Shown here one piece after another: positions 1 to 5,804 of a stretch of 7,279 nucleotides of DNA (its first letter is position 1; each line of letters starts with the position of its first letter). The position numbers and the translations under genes were made by a program. The stretch comes from Deltaproteobacteria bacterium (GTDB taxonomy: Bacteria > Desulfobacterota > Desulfobulbia > Desulfobulbales > VMSU01), in assembly GCA_024274995.1 (NCBI GenBank), contig JAJSAA010000260.1, positions 1 to 7,279 of the forward strand, given 5' to 3'. The notes under the pieces are model-generated. The model was not told the DNA's origin, did not search any database, and saw only the letters and a program-made list of their open reading frames with translations.

Positions 1-71
1 CAATAAATATGGGCTGAGATTGTGACTCATAATTTGGGGCAGTCTTGACCTTAGCTGAGTAAATTATCAAA

Positions 72-860
72 ATGATACAAGCAAAAAGACATATAACCCT
101 GAACGAAAGTCTGGGAGCGGATATATACCGCCTGAGCATACAAGCGCCGGAAATTGCTGCCGCCGCCCAGGCGGGACAGTTTATAATGGTAAAGACCGGA
201 ATGGGATTTGATCCTTTACTGCGCCGTCCCTTTTCGATCCATCAGGCCGAGGGCGATGAAATCCAGATTCTCTTTAAAAGACTGGGTAAGGGCACCACTC
301 TCCTGAGTAAACTTGAAGCGGGGCAGCAATTGGATATTCTCGGGCCGCTGGGCAACGCCTTTACCTTGCAGGAAGGCCCATGCTGTCTCATTGGCGGCGG
401 CATGGGGGTTGCTCCACTCCTCTTTCTCGCCCAAACTATGCGGAGCCGGGGGACAACTCCCCATATCCTGCTGGGGGCAAGAAACAAAGCAGAGTTAATG
501 GCATTTTTACCTGCCTTTCAGGCCCTGGACGGCTCGCTGCGCTATGCCACCGATGATGGCAGCATGGGGCAACGGGGTTTTATTATTGAAGCCCTACCGG
601 CTCTGCTTGCGGAAGACGACAAGGCAAAATGGCAGGTATATTCCTGCGGGCCATACCCGATGATGCGGGCCGTGGCCGCCATTTGCCAGCATGGATGGCC
701 CTGCCAGGTTTCCATGGAAACCATGATGGCCTGCGGTATATCCGCCTGTCTGGGCTGCACAATCACCGCCCGAAATACTAACCGCAAGGGGGGGAAATAC
801 CTCCATGTCTGCCAGGATGGACCGGTGTTCACGGCTGACCAGATTGAGTGGAAATCATGA
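72..860 (+). CDS. pyrK: Dihydroorotate dehydrogenase B, electron transfer subunit (PyrK)
   Basis: This is the electron-transfer partner of class 1B dihydroorotate dehydrogenase. It accepts electrons from the FMN of PyrD and delivers them through FAD and a [2Fe-2S] cluster to NAD+ in the cytoplasm. The 262-residue product shows the ferredoxin-reductase fold in order. The flavin motif RRPFSI lies at residues 51-56, the glycine-rich nucleotide-binding segment GGGMGVAPLL at 108-117, and a C-terminal iron-sulfur motif has cysteines 221, 226, 229 and 247 (MACGISACLGC, then HVCQDGPVF). Length and cysteine spacing are normal for PyrK. An in-frame stop at 60-62 leaves ATG 72 as the first usable start, although the ribosome binding site is weak. 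Its stop overlaps the pyrD start (ATGA), which implies translational coupling. The family also includes NfnA and sulfide dehydrogenase subunits, but the adjoining pyrD makes PyrK the firm choice. Confidence 0.96.
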   Translation: MIQAKRHITLNESLGADIYRLSIQAPEIAAAAQAGQFIMVKTGMGFDPLLRRPFSIHQAEGDEIQILFKRLGKGTTLLSKLEAGQQLDILGPLGNAFTLQEGPCCLIGGGMGVAPLLFLAQTMRSRGTTPHILLGARNKAELMAFLPAFQALDGSLRYATDDGSMGQRGFIIEALPALLAEDDKAKWQVYSCGPYPMMRAVAAICQHGWPCQVSMETMMACGISACLGCTITARNTNRKGGKYLHVCQDGPVFTADQIEWKS

Positions 861-1789
861 ATGACAATAATCAAGATTTAAGGGTAGATATTGGCGGTGG
901 TCTGAAACTCAATAATCCGGTTATGACCGCCTCCGGCACCTTTGGTTATGGCCGGGAATTCGAGTCCTTGACTGACCTTGATAGCCTTGGAGCCATAGTA
1001 GTCAAGGGCATCTCGCTTAGACCCAGGCCCGGCAATCCGCCGCCCCGAATTGTGGAGACGGCCTGCGGTATGCTGAATGCCATCGGTCTGGAGAATGTCG
1101 GCCTGGAGGCCTTTATAAAAGATAAACTGCCATACCTTAAAGGCCGCAAATGCCCCCTCATTGTCAATATTCTGGGAGATAGTATTGAAGAATACCGTCA
1201 TTTAGCTGCCGGCCTTGATCAGGAAGAGGGAATCAGTGCTATTGAATTGAATATTTCCTGTCCTAATGTCAAAAAAGGCGGCGTGGCCTTTGGTTCTCAG
1301 CCTGACCTGGCGCGAGAATTAACCAGTACGGTACGTCAGGCGACCTCTCTTCCCCTAATTGTTAAACTATCCCCTAATGTCAGCGATATTGGGGCCATGG
1401 CCAGGGCGGCCGAGGCTGGCGGAGCAAACGCCGTTTCCTTGATCAATACCCTTATCGGCATGGCCATAGATATCAGGCTTAGAAAGCCGGTATTAGCTAA
1501 TATCACCGGCGGCCTTTCTGGCCCGGCAATTAAACCGGTTGCTTTGCGCATGGTCTGGCAGGCGGCAGAGGCCGTTCATATTCCTGTAATCGGCATCGGC
1601 GGCATAAGCACCTGGCAGGATGCCATGGAGTTTATCCTGGCTGGGGCCAGTGCGATCCAGGTTGGAACGGCGAATTTTTTCAACCCGGCAGGTGTTGATG
1701 AAATTCAAAGCGGTATAAGGCGCTATATGCGGGAAAATAATATTAACCAGTTCCATACCCTCATTGGAGCCGCCAGGGGCGGAAAATGA
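857..1789 (+). CDS. pyrD: Dihydroorotate dehydrogenase B (NAD+), catalytic subunit (PyrD)
   Basis: This FMN enzyme converts dihydroorotate to orotate, the fourth step of de novo pyrimidine synthesis, in a complex with PyrK. The 310-residue product has the TIM-barrel signatures of the family: VVKGIS with Lys50, the active-site loop NISCPN with catalytic Cys135, IVKLSPN with Lys170, NTLIGMAID from residue 197, GGLSGPAIKP at 218-227, and the FMN-phosphate segments GIGGI (246-250) and VGTA (269-272). A cysteine rather than serine as catalytic base marks a class 1 enzyme, and the adjacent pyrK makes it class 1B. I chose ATG 857 over an in-frame GTG at 848. It forms an ATGA overlap with the pyrK stop and has a GAG-containing purine stretch just upstream, whereas the GTG has no binding site. 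No key residue is missing. Confidence 0.96.
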   Translation: MNDNNQDLRVDIGGGLKLNNPVMTASGTFGYGREFESLTDLDSLGAIVVKGISLRPRPGNPPPRIVETACGMLNAIGLENVGLEAFIKDKLPYLKGRKCPLIVNILGDSIEEYRHLAAGLDQEEGISAIELNISCPNVKKGGVAFGSQPDLARELTSTVRQATSLPLIVKLSPNVSDIGAMARAAEAGGANAVSLINTLIGMAIDIRLRKPVLANITGGLSGPAIKPVALRMVWQAAEAVHIPVIGIGGISTWQDAMEFILAGASAIQVGTANFFNPAGVDEIQSGIRRYMRENNINQFHTLIGAARGGK

Positions 1790-1793
1790 GAAA

Positions 1794-2501
1794 ATGGCTA
1801 AAGAAACGATGTTGGACTGGTCAGAGATTGAAACCGTACTCCTTGATATGGATGGTACTCTGCTCGATAAGCATTACGATGATTATTTCTGGGAGGAATA
1901 TGTGCCGCAGATCTTTGCGGCTCAAAACAACCTGTCTGACATGGAAGCGAGGAAGGTATTACTGCAAACCTACAAGGCCAAAGAGGGAACGCTGGATTGG
2001 ACCGATCTTGATTACTGGTCGGAACAATTAAGGCTGGATATTCCTGCCTTGAAGGTAAAAATCGACCATTTAATCAAAATTCACCCCTATGTAGTTGATT
2101 TCCTTGTATTTTTGCAAAAAGCGCAGAAAAGGGTGTTTTTGGTAACAAATGCCCATAGCAAGACCTTGGGCATTAAAATGAAAAAGACCGCCTTAAACGA
2201 CTATTTTGACCGCATAATATGCGCTGAGGAGATTGGTTGCCCAAAAGAGGATCATGCCTTCTGGGAAGGACTGCGGCAGGTAATCAAATTTGACAAATCA
2301 ACCACCATGTTGGCGGAGGATACCGAAAAAATCCTTCAATCCGCTCAACGATATGGGATTAAGCATCTTATCTATGTTGCTAAACCCAGCAGCAGACTGG
2401 CAATAAAAAAATCCACCGAATTCAGATCAATAATCTATTTCAATGAACTGCTGGATGAGGGGAGAGGTGAATCAGGAAGGTCAACAGACAATCAGAAATG
2501 A
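1794..2501 (+). CDS. HAD-superfamily hydrolase, YrfG-like nucleotidase (predicted)
   Basis: This 235-residue HAD phosphatase resembles E. coli YrfG (described as a GMP/IMP 5'-nucleotidase) along its length, including VLLDMDGTLLD near the N terminus, LDYWSEQL, the TNAH segment and CPKED. Motif I is DMDGT with nucleophile Asp18 and acid/base Asp20; motif II is Thr118; motif III is Lys151. Motif IV reads LAED (Glu175-Asp176), where YrfG as I recall it has Asp-Asp; an acidic pair that could bind Mg2+ is kept. An alpha-helical cap lies between motifs I and II. The start at ATG 1794 is four bases past the pyrD stop. ATG 1809 is a possible alternative, and a TTG at 1764 inside pyrD is rejected. Placement after pyrKD suggests cotranscription and a nucleotide-related role, but the substrate is inferred. 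The tail after about residue 222 is polar and probably disordered. Confidence 0.88.
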   Translation: MAKETMLDWSEIETVLLDMDGTLLDKHYDDYFWEEYVPQIFAAQNNLSDMEARKVLLQTYKAKEGTLDWTDLDYWSEQLRLDIPALKVKIDHLIKIHPYVVDFLVFLQKAQKRVFLVTNAHSKTLGIKMKKTALNDYFDRIICAEEIGCPKEDHAFWEGLRQVIKFDKSTTMLAEDTEKILQSAQRYGIKHLIYVAKPSSRLAIKKSTEFRSIIYFNELLDEGRGESGRSTDNQK

Positions 2502-2517
2502 TACACTTGTAAAAAGC
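2499..2517. repeat. Possible degenerate solo copy of the MITE terminal motif
   Basis: TGATACACTTGTAAAAAGC matches the left end of the MITE-like element (4451-4469) at 16 of 19 positions. Its first three bases are the stop codon of the HAD gene. No inverted partner lies nearby, so this may be a remnant or chance. Confidence 0.3.
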
Positions 2518-2542
2518 AATCTTCAACTGCTGGCAGCAGGGA

Positions 2543-3271
2543 TTAGAAACTCATGTTGAGTTGATGCTTAACGACATAGGCGCTGCCGCCGCCATCTAAA
2601 TTAGCAGCTTGCCCCTTGGTGAAAATATCACCGCCATCCATGTAACCAAAATTAATACTATAGGTCATATTGTGACTAAAACGAATGGCACCACCCAGAT
2701 CCAATTGCCAGTTTGTTTTTTTTGCACTATCACCCGCAACAATCAGACCATTCTCATTTAATGATTGTTTGGTCATTGTCGACTGGGCAACGAGAAAGGC
2801 ACCATTTATCTGCAGGTTAGGTCTCAGCAGATAGGCTCCGTGAATGCTAAGCCCCTTCTTGCCAGTTGAATCAAGGGGATGGAGGCTGGTATACAAATCG
2901 AGATATTCGCAGGGTAAAATAAATACTGGCCGTAGGCCAAGACCAACTTCGGTGGTAGAGCGATACCAGCCGGAGAAAAGGTTATTTTCTACGGCGGAGC
3001 CAGTCAGATAGGAAAGTCCGCCGCGTATATGTTTGCCGCTGACAGTGGTAACGGCCTGCAATCCCGAACTCTTTAATGAAACAACTCCCTGCTGGGCCAA
3101 AGAATTATGGCTGAACAAAGAACCTGCCAAGGTGTTGGGACTCTTAACCGGTAAGAGCGAAAATGAAAAGCGTAACTCTTCCATTCCGGCTTTAGAGCTT
3201 GAGCTGCCAGCATAGGCGTTAACGGCACACAGAGACAAGACCGTTATAATTGTAATAAGGGAAATTTTCAT
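2543..3271 (-). CDS. Hypothetical secreted protein, probable small outer-membrane beta-barrel
   Basis: I do not recognise this 242-residue protein. It begins with a clear signal peptide: Lys2, a hydrophobic core to about residue 18, and an AYA|G signal peptidase I site after residue 21. Cys15 in the hydrophobic core does not form a convincing lipobox. The mature part has alternating polar and hydrophobic stretches rich in Gly, Ser, Asn and aromatic residues (for example at 141-163 and 187-210). It ends in Phe within HQLNMSF, similar to the C-terminal signal used by the Bam machinery. This fits an outer-membrane barrel of roughly 8-10 strands; a secreted periplasmic protein is the alternative. 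ATG 3271 is the only reasonable start although its Shine-Dalgarno is poor. A good promoter lies in the 123-bp gap to pcm, so it is probably transcribed separately. Confidence 0.75.
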   Translation of the reverse strand: MKISLITIITVLSLCAVNAYAGSSSSKAGMEELRFSFSLLPVKSPNTLAGSLFSHNSLAQQGVVSLKSSGLQAVTTVSGKHIRGGLSYLTGSAVENNLFSGWYRSTTEVGLGLRPVFILPCEYLDLYTSLHPLDSTGKKGLSIHGAYLLRPNLQINGAFLVAQSTMTKQSLNENGLIVAGDSAKKTNWQLDLGGAIRFSHNMTYSINFGYMDGGDIFTKGQAANLDGGGSAYVVKHQLNMSF

Positions 3272-3353
3272 ACTTTAAGCAGAAAACATTCTAATAAGAT
3301 TAATATAATTGTATGACAACATTTACGCAGGGTAACCAAACTCTAACATAAAG

Positions 3354-3381
3354 TGTATAATATGAAGCTCATCATTGTCAA
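3354..3381 (-). promoter_or_regulatory. Predicted sigma70-type promoter for the outer-membrane protein gene
   Basis: On the minus strand a perfect -35 box TTGACA (3381 down to 3376) is followed after 16 bases by TATACA (3359 down to 3354), a 4/6 match to the -10 consensus. Transcription would begin near 3347 and leave a leader of about 75 bases before ATG 3271. The site begins only about 14 bases beyond the pcm stop, so the downstream gene need not depend on read-through. The call is based on pattern alone. Confidence 0.5.
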
Positions 3382-3394
3382 GCAGAAAAGTTGA

Positions 3395-4045
3395 TCATGG
3401 CTGCCAGCCTTGCTGGCCAATGAGGCGGACAAAACGCACATCTTCGATGTCCTCTTCACTAACAACTCCATCACGCTTCCGTACCACCATTAATTTTTGG
3501 CTCTGCCGATTGCCCACCGGGATAACCATTGTCCCAGGATCAGCAAGTTGAGTGAGCAGAGTGGAGGGCAAAACCGGCCCGGCTGCCGTGACAATTATTG
3601 CGTCAAAAGGGGCATAGGCCGACCAGCCAATGGTACCGTCATCTAATTTACACACCACATTTAAATAATGGAGTTGATCAAATAATCGGCGAGCTTTAAT
3701 AAAGAGGGGCTTCAGGCGCTCAACTGTATAAACCTTGGCGCAAAGCTGTGAGAGAACAGCCGTCTGGTAACCGCTGCCCGTACCTATCTCTAATACAATA
3801 TGCTCAGGGCGCAGATTAAGAGCCTCGGTCATCAGCCCGACTATATAGGGCTGTGATATTGTCTGCCCGGAACCGATGGGCAGAGCATAATCACCATAGG
3901 CCTGAGACTGCAGGGCATCTTCAACAAATAAATGGCGGGGCACACTACCCATGGCTGTAAGAACTTGATTATCGGTTACTCCCCTGGGGATAATCTGTTC
4001 CTCGAGCATTCGAGCCCGGGCGGTGGCGTAATTATTTTTTTTCAA
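3395..4045 (-). CDS. pcm: Protein-L-isoaspartate O-methyltransferase (Pcm)
   Basis: This enzyme uses S-adenosylmethionine to methylate isoaspartyl residues in aged proteins, the first step of their repair. From the chosen start it has 216 residues, close to the usual length. Hallmarks in order are RARMLEEQIIPRG at 11-22, ALPIGSGQTISQPY at 54-67 (the substrate-side loop), the SAM-binding motif VLEIGTGSGYQTA at 84-96, and PFDAIIVTAA at 147-156. LDDGTIGW replaces the more common GDGT-x-GW form, a mild variant. The open frame extends to ATG 4123, with another ATG at 4090, but both lie deep inside the upstream lipoprotein gene. TTG 4045 overlaps that gene by only 14 bases, has AAGG four bases upstream, and keeps the conserved N-terminal YATAR-ARML segment. 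ATG 4009 would cut that segment off. Function is certain; the start is not. Confidence 0.93.
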   Translation of the reverse strand: MKKNNYATARARMLEEQIIPRGVTDNQVLTAMGSVPRHLFVEDALQSQAYGDYALPIGSGQTISQPYIVGLMTEALNLRPEHIVLEIGTGSGYQTAVLSQLCAKVYTVERLKPLFIKARRLFDQLHYLNVVCKLDDGTIGWSAYAPFDAIIVTAAGPVLPSTLLTQLADPGTMVIPVGNRQSQKLMVVRKRDGVVSEEDIEDVRFVRLIGQQGWQP

Positions 4046-4421
4046 CGGCCTTGAGCGTATTCTTTTTAAATTGCTTGAATTGGCGCTCATTAAAGAGACG
4101 ATAAGCCCGGCTTTGAACAACATTGTTTTTCAAGAAAATCTCCAGTAAATCATAATCCTCCCGCCCAAACTTATAGCCGATATAAGGCGTTTTGCGCAGC
4201 AGAGACTTATTCCCCTGAAAATAAATCCACTCATTACCATCAGCAAGTTTAAGCTGATAATCTGGCGGCCCCAAATAATTCAGTACCTCTTTTCTGGTAG
4301 TCTGAAGAGGGACAATAAGTGAGGCATCAGAGGCCAAATGCCGCACGTAGGTAGTGGAGGAACAGGCGGCAAGCATAATTCCAACAAAAACAATGAGAAA
4401 TAATCTACGGACAGAGTACAT
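4032..4421 (-). CDS. Outer-membrane lipoprotein, BamE/SmpA/OmlA-like
   Basis: This small lipoprotein of 129 residues has a positively charged N terminus (Arg5, Arg6), a hydrophobic helix, and the lipobox LAAC with lipidated Cys20. Ser21 follows, which predicts Lol sorting to the outer membrane. The mature part resembles the SmpA/OmlA (BamE) fold: a threonine-started helix TTRKEVLNYLGPPD at 41-54, then GNEWIYFQG at 62-70 as a beta strand, then LLEIFLKNNVVQS at 92-104 as the final strand pair. BamE assists beta-barrel assembly, but many proteins with this fold have other or unknown roles, so no symbol is given. AGGA five bases before ATG 4421 supports the start. The final codons overlap the probable TTG start of pcm, so the two genes are probably translated in sequence. 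The basic C terminus (KKNTLKAVEKK) is presumably exposed. Confidence 0.8.
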   Translation of the reverse strand: MYSVRRLFLIVFVGIMLAACSSTTYVRHLASDASLIVPLQTTRKEVLNYLGPPDYQLKLADGNEWIYFQGNKSLLRKTPYIGYKFGREDYDLLEIFLKNNVVQSRAYRLFNERQFKQFKKNTLKAVEKK

Positions 4422-4445
4422 TGATATCCTATAGCTGAATTAGTA

Positions 4446-4451
4446 AGACTT
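4446..4451. repeat. Left copy of AGACTT target-site direct repeat
   Basis: The hexamer AGACTT abuts the left GATGG terminus of the putative MITE-like element. The identical hexamer abuts the right terminus. Confidence 0.6.
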
Positions 4452-4628
4452 GATGGACTCGTAAAAAGCCCATCACTAACTAAAGATGGTTAAGTCAAAA
4501 AGTTCGATATACAGCTAAGCGTAGACTGTGAGGCGTGGTGGTTCGGTAGGGCTCCGGCTATACATGTGGTATGCCGGAGTCTGCCGAAACGCCACAACGC
4601 CGTAGATCGAACTTTTTACGACGCCATC
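4452..4628. mobile_element. Putative MITE-like palindromic element with 6-bp target duplication
   Basis: The 177-bp non-coding element starts with GATGGACTCGTAAAAAG and ends with a sequence whose reverse complement is GATGGCGTCGTAAAAAG, a 15/17 match. The hexamer AGACTT lies directly outside both ends (4446-4451 and 4629-4634), as expected for a target-site duplication. A second inner inverted pair, AAAAAGTTCGAT at 4497-4508 with ATCGAACTTTTT at 4606-4617, is perfect over 12 bp. The centre folds into a long GC-rich hairpin. No transposase is visible, so it would have to be mobilised in trans. The alternative is a REP/BIME-like intergenic palindrome. The structure is seen directly; mobility is inferred. 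Confidence 0.65.
4532..4601. repeat. Central long hairpin of the MITE-like element
   Basis: Nested arms pair as follows: GGCGTGGTGG (4532-4541) with CCACAACGCC (4592-4601), 9/10; TTCGG (4542-4546) with CCGAA (4584-4588); CTCCGGC (4552-4558) with GCCGGAG (4573-4579), perfect; and ATAC (4560-4563) with GTAT (4569-4572) around an ATGTG loop. Several mismatches would be G-U pairs in RNA. It lies between divergent genes, so it is not placed as a terminator for either. Confidence 0.7.
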
Positions 4629-4634
4629 AGACTT
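4629..4634. repeat. Right copy of AGACTT target-site direct repeat
   Basis: The hexamer AGACTT follows the right CCATC terminus of the element directly. It is also half of a short palindrome, TCAGACTTAGTCTGA, at 4627-4641. Confidence 0.6.
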
Positions 4635-4726
4635 AGTCTGACTGTAAATTGCCCTAAACAGTTACGACTTAATTTATAACTTATTATCCTGATCTGCACT
4701 ATTTTGCAACAATTTGCGACTCAGGC

Positions 4727-4756
4727 TTGACCAAAAGATATTTTCTGCTTTAAGAT
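4727..4756 (+). promoter_or_regulatory. Predicted sigma70-type promoter for the zinc-ribbon gene
   Basis: TTGACC (4727-4732, 5/6 to the -35 consensus) is followed after 18 bases by TAAGAT (4751-4756, 4/6 to the -10 consensus), in an AT-rich stretch about 55 bases before ATG 4811. It lies downstream of the repeat element, so this gene keeps an undisturbed promoter. The call is based on pattern alone. Confidence 0.4.
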
Positions 4757-4810
4757 AATTTTAGTTACTATGCGCCCATCATAATCAATTACTCAAAAAA
4801 GGATTCTGCC

Positions 4811-5758
4811 ATGCTTTGTCCAAAATGCGGTCATATATCATTTGACAGTCTTGTTTCCTGCCCAAGCTGCAACCAAGACCTTGCTGAAACCCAAAAGACA
4901 TTAAACGGTACTGCCATTGTGGTAGAAGAGCAATATTTTTTAGATTCTATTTATGGCCATGATGATGAGACAATCCAGCAGCCTACGCCCCCGGAGGACG
5001 AGTATGATGGCCCGTCTGAGGGAGAATCCGGGCCGGAAAGTGATGAATCAACTCTGCTCGACGAAACAGCAGATGGCCAGGATGAGATCTCATTTGATTT
5101 AGGGGAAATGCCTCCCCTTGACCAATCAAGCCTGGATTTGGATTCTGACCAGGACAGCGATGACGGGCAAATAGCTGAAGGGGCGGCGGCTCTCATGGAT
5201 AATACCCTCGGCAATGAGGCAGAAATAAGCCCGGATCCCGAGGCTGGCATCAGCCTTGAACCAGAACCAGCGGAGTTGATTAAGGAAGAGAAGGGGCTGT
5301 CACCAGAAAGTATCTCTGACGAGGAGGCGGATGATGACCTGCTTACCCTTGATATAGAATCGCTCTCCCTGGAAATTGACGATAGTCCTTTAGAAGAACC
5401 AGCAGGCCCGGTGGAAGAGGCTGGTGATTCTGGAGCCCTGTCTCTTGACCTGGAGCAAATAGATCTCTCTGATTTAGTTCATGCCCCGCAACCTGCCGCT
5501 TCAACCGTGGAGAATTCTACCATCCCCCGGGTCGACGAATCTCTTGACATAGAAGGTGTCAATATCGACGAGCAGGAATTAACCCTGGAAAGTCTGGAGC
5601 CGGGGGCAGAGGCCCTGGAACTGGAATTTGATCAGGACAACCAGGAGATGGAAAATGCCTCTCTCGAGCCGATAGATCTTAGTTTAGATATGGAAGCGGC
5701 ACCAGAGGAGCTTGATCTATCCCTGGATGAAACAGCTACTGCTGAAGAAAAGCAGTAG
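4811..5758 (+). CDS. Zinc-ribbon protein with long acidic low-complexity tail, function unknown
   Basis: The 315-residue product starts with a zinc ribbon: Cys3 and Cys6 (CPKC), then Cys17 and Cys20 (CPSC), ending near residue 24. The rest, from about residue 45, is extremely acidic with almost no basic residues; Lys158, Lys161, Arg240 and Lys314 are the only Lys or Arg after residue 30. It contains a degenerate repeat of alternating Leu and Asp/Glu: LTLDIESLSLEID at 178-190, LSLDLEQIDLSDL at 210-222, LDIEGVNID at 245-253, and LDLSLDE at 301-307. There is no signal peptide or membrane helix, so it should be cytoplasmic and largely disordered. GGA seven bases before the ATG supports the start. 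Similar N-terminal ribbons are common in Desulfobacterota and Geobacter proteins, but I know no function. A scaffold or nucleic-acid-mimicking role is possible but only speculation. Confidence 0.85.
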   Translation: MLCPKCGHISFDSLVSCPSCNQDLAETQKTLNGTAIVVEEQYFLDSIYGHDDETIQQPTPPEDEYDGPSEGESGPESDESTLLDETADGQDEISFDLGEMPPLDQSSLDLDSDQDSDDGQIAEGAAALMDNTLGNEAEISPDPEAGISLEPEPAELIKEEKGLSPESISDEEADDDLLTLDIESLSLEIDDSPLEEPAGPVEEAGDSGALSLDLEQIDLSDLVHAPQPAASTVENSTIPRVDESLDIEGVNIDEQELTLESLEPGAEALELEFDQDNQEMENASLEPIDLSLDMEAAPEELDLSLDETATAEEKQ

Positions 5759-5763
5759 CTGTT
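5731..5763. terminator. Perfect 13-bp hairpin at the convergent gene ends (possible terminator)
   Basis: AACAGCTACTGCT (5731-5743) is exactly complementary to AGCAGTAGCTGTT (5751-5763) around a 7-base loop. The right arm carries the TAG stop of the zinc-ribbon gene at 5756-5758. No strong T run follows on either strand, so a classical intrinsic terminator is doubtful. The position between convergent genes suggests transcript-end formation or 3'-end protection. Confidence 0.4.
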
Positions 5764-5804
5764 CAGTCAAGGCAGTATGGGGCGAATAGTTACCCAATAA
5801 GCCG

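Noticed and set aside
45..50. TTGACC as a -35 box for pyrK
   Set aside because: No -10 box at proper spacing; the position 17-18 bases downstream falls on the start codon. The pyrK promoter is likely outside the window.
542..874. 110-codon minus-strand frame antisense to pyrK
   Set aside because: Shadow of pyrK, whose motifs are all intact on the other strand.
2511..2541. Weak hairpins (GCAAT with ACTGC; CTGCTGGCAGCAG) next to a five-base T run on the minus strand, a possible terminator for the 2543-3271 gene
   Set aside because: Stems are only about 5-6 bp with tight or wobble pairs; not convincing as an intrinsic terminator.
2467..2562. Small + strand frame starting GTG 2467 (about 31 codons) overlapping the HAD 3' end and the barrel gene
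   Set aside because: Too short, overlaps two real genes, no recognisable product; the purine-rich upstream stretch alone is not enough.
3295..3320. Second minus-strand promoter with TTGTCA near 3319
   Set aside because: The -10 match is poor at normal spacing; the TTGACA promoter upstream is far better.
4452..4628. Intergenic palindrome as a CRISPR or tRNA-like structure
   Set aside because: No repeated spacer-repeat pattern and no cloverleaf with anticodon arm; the inverted-repeat architecture fits a MITE or REP element.
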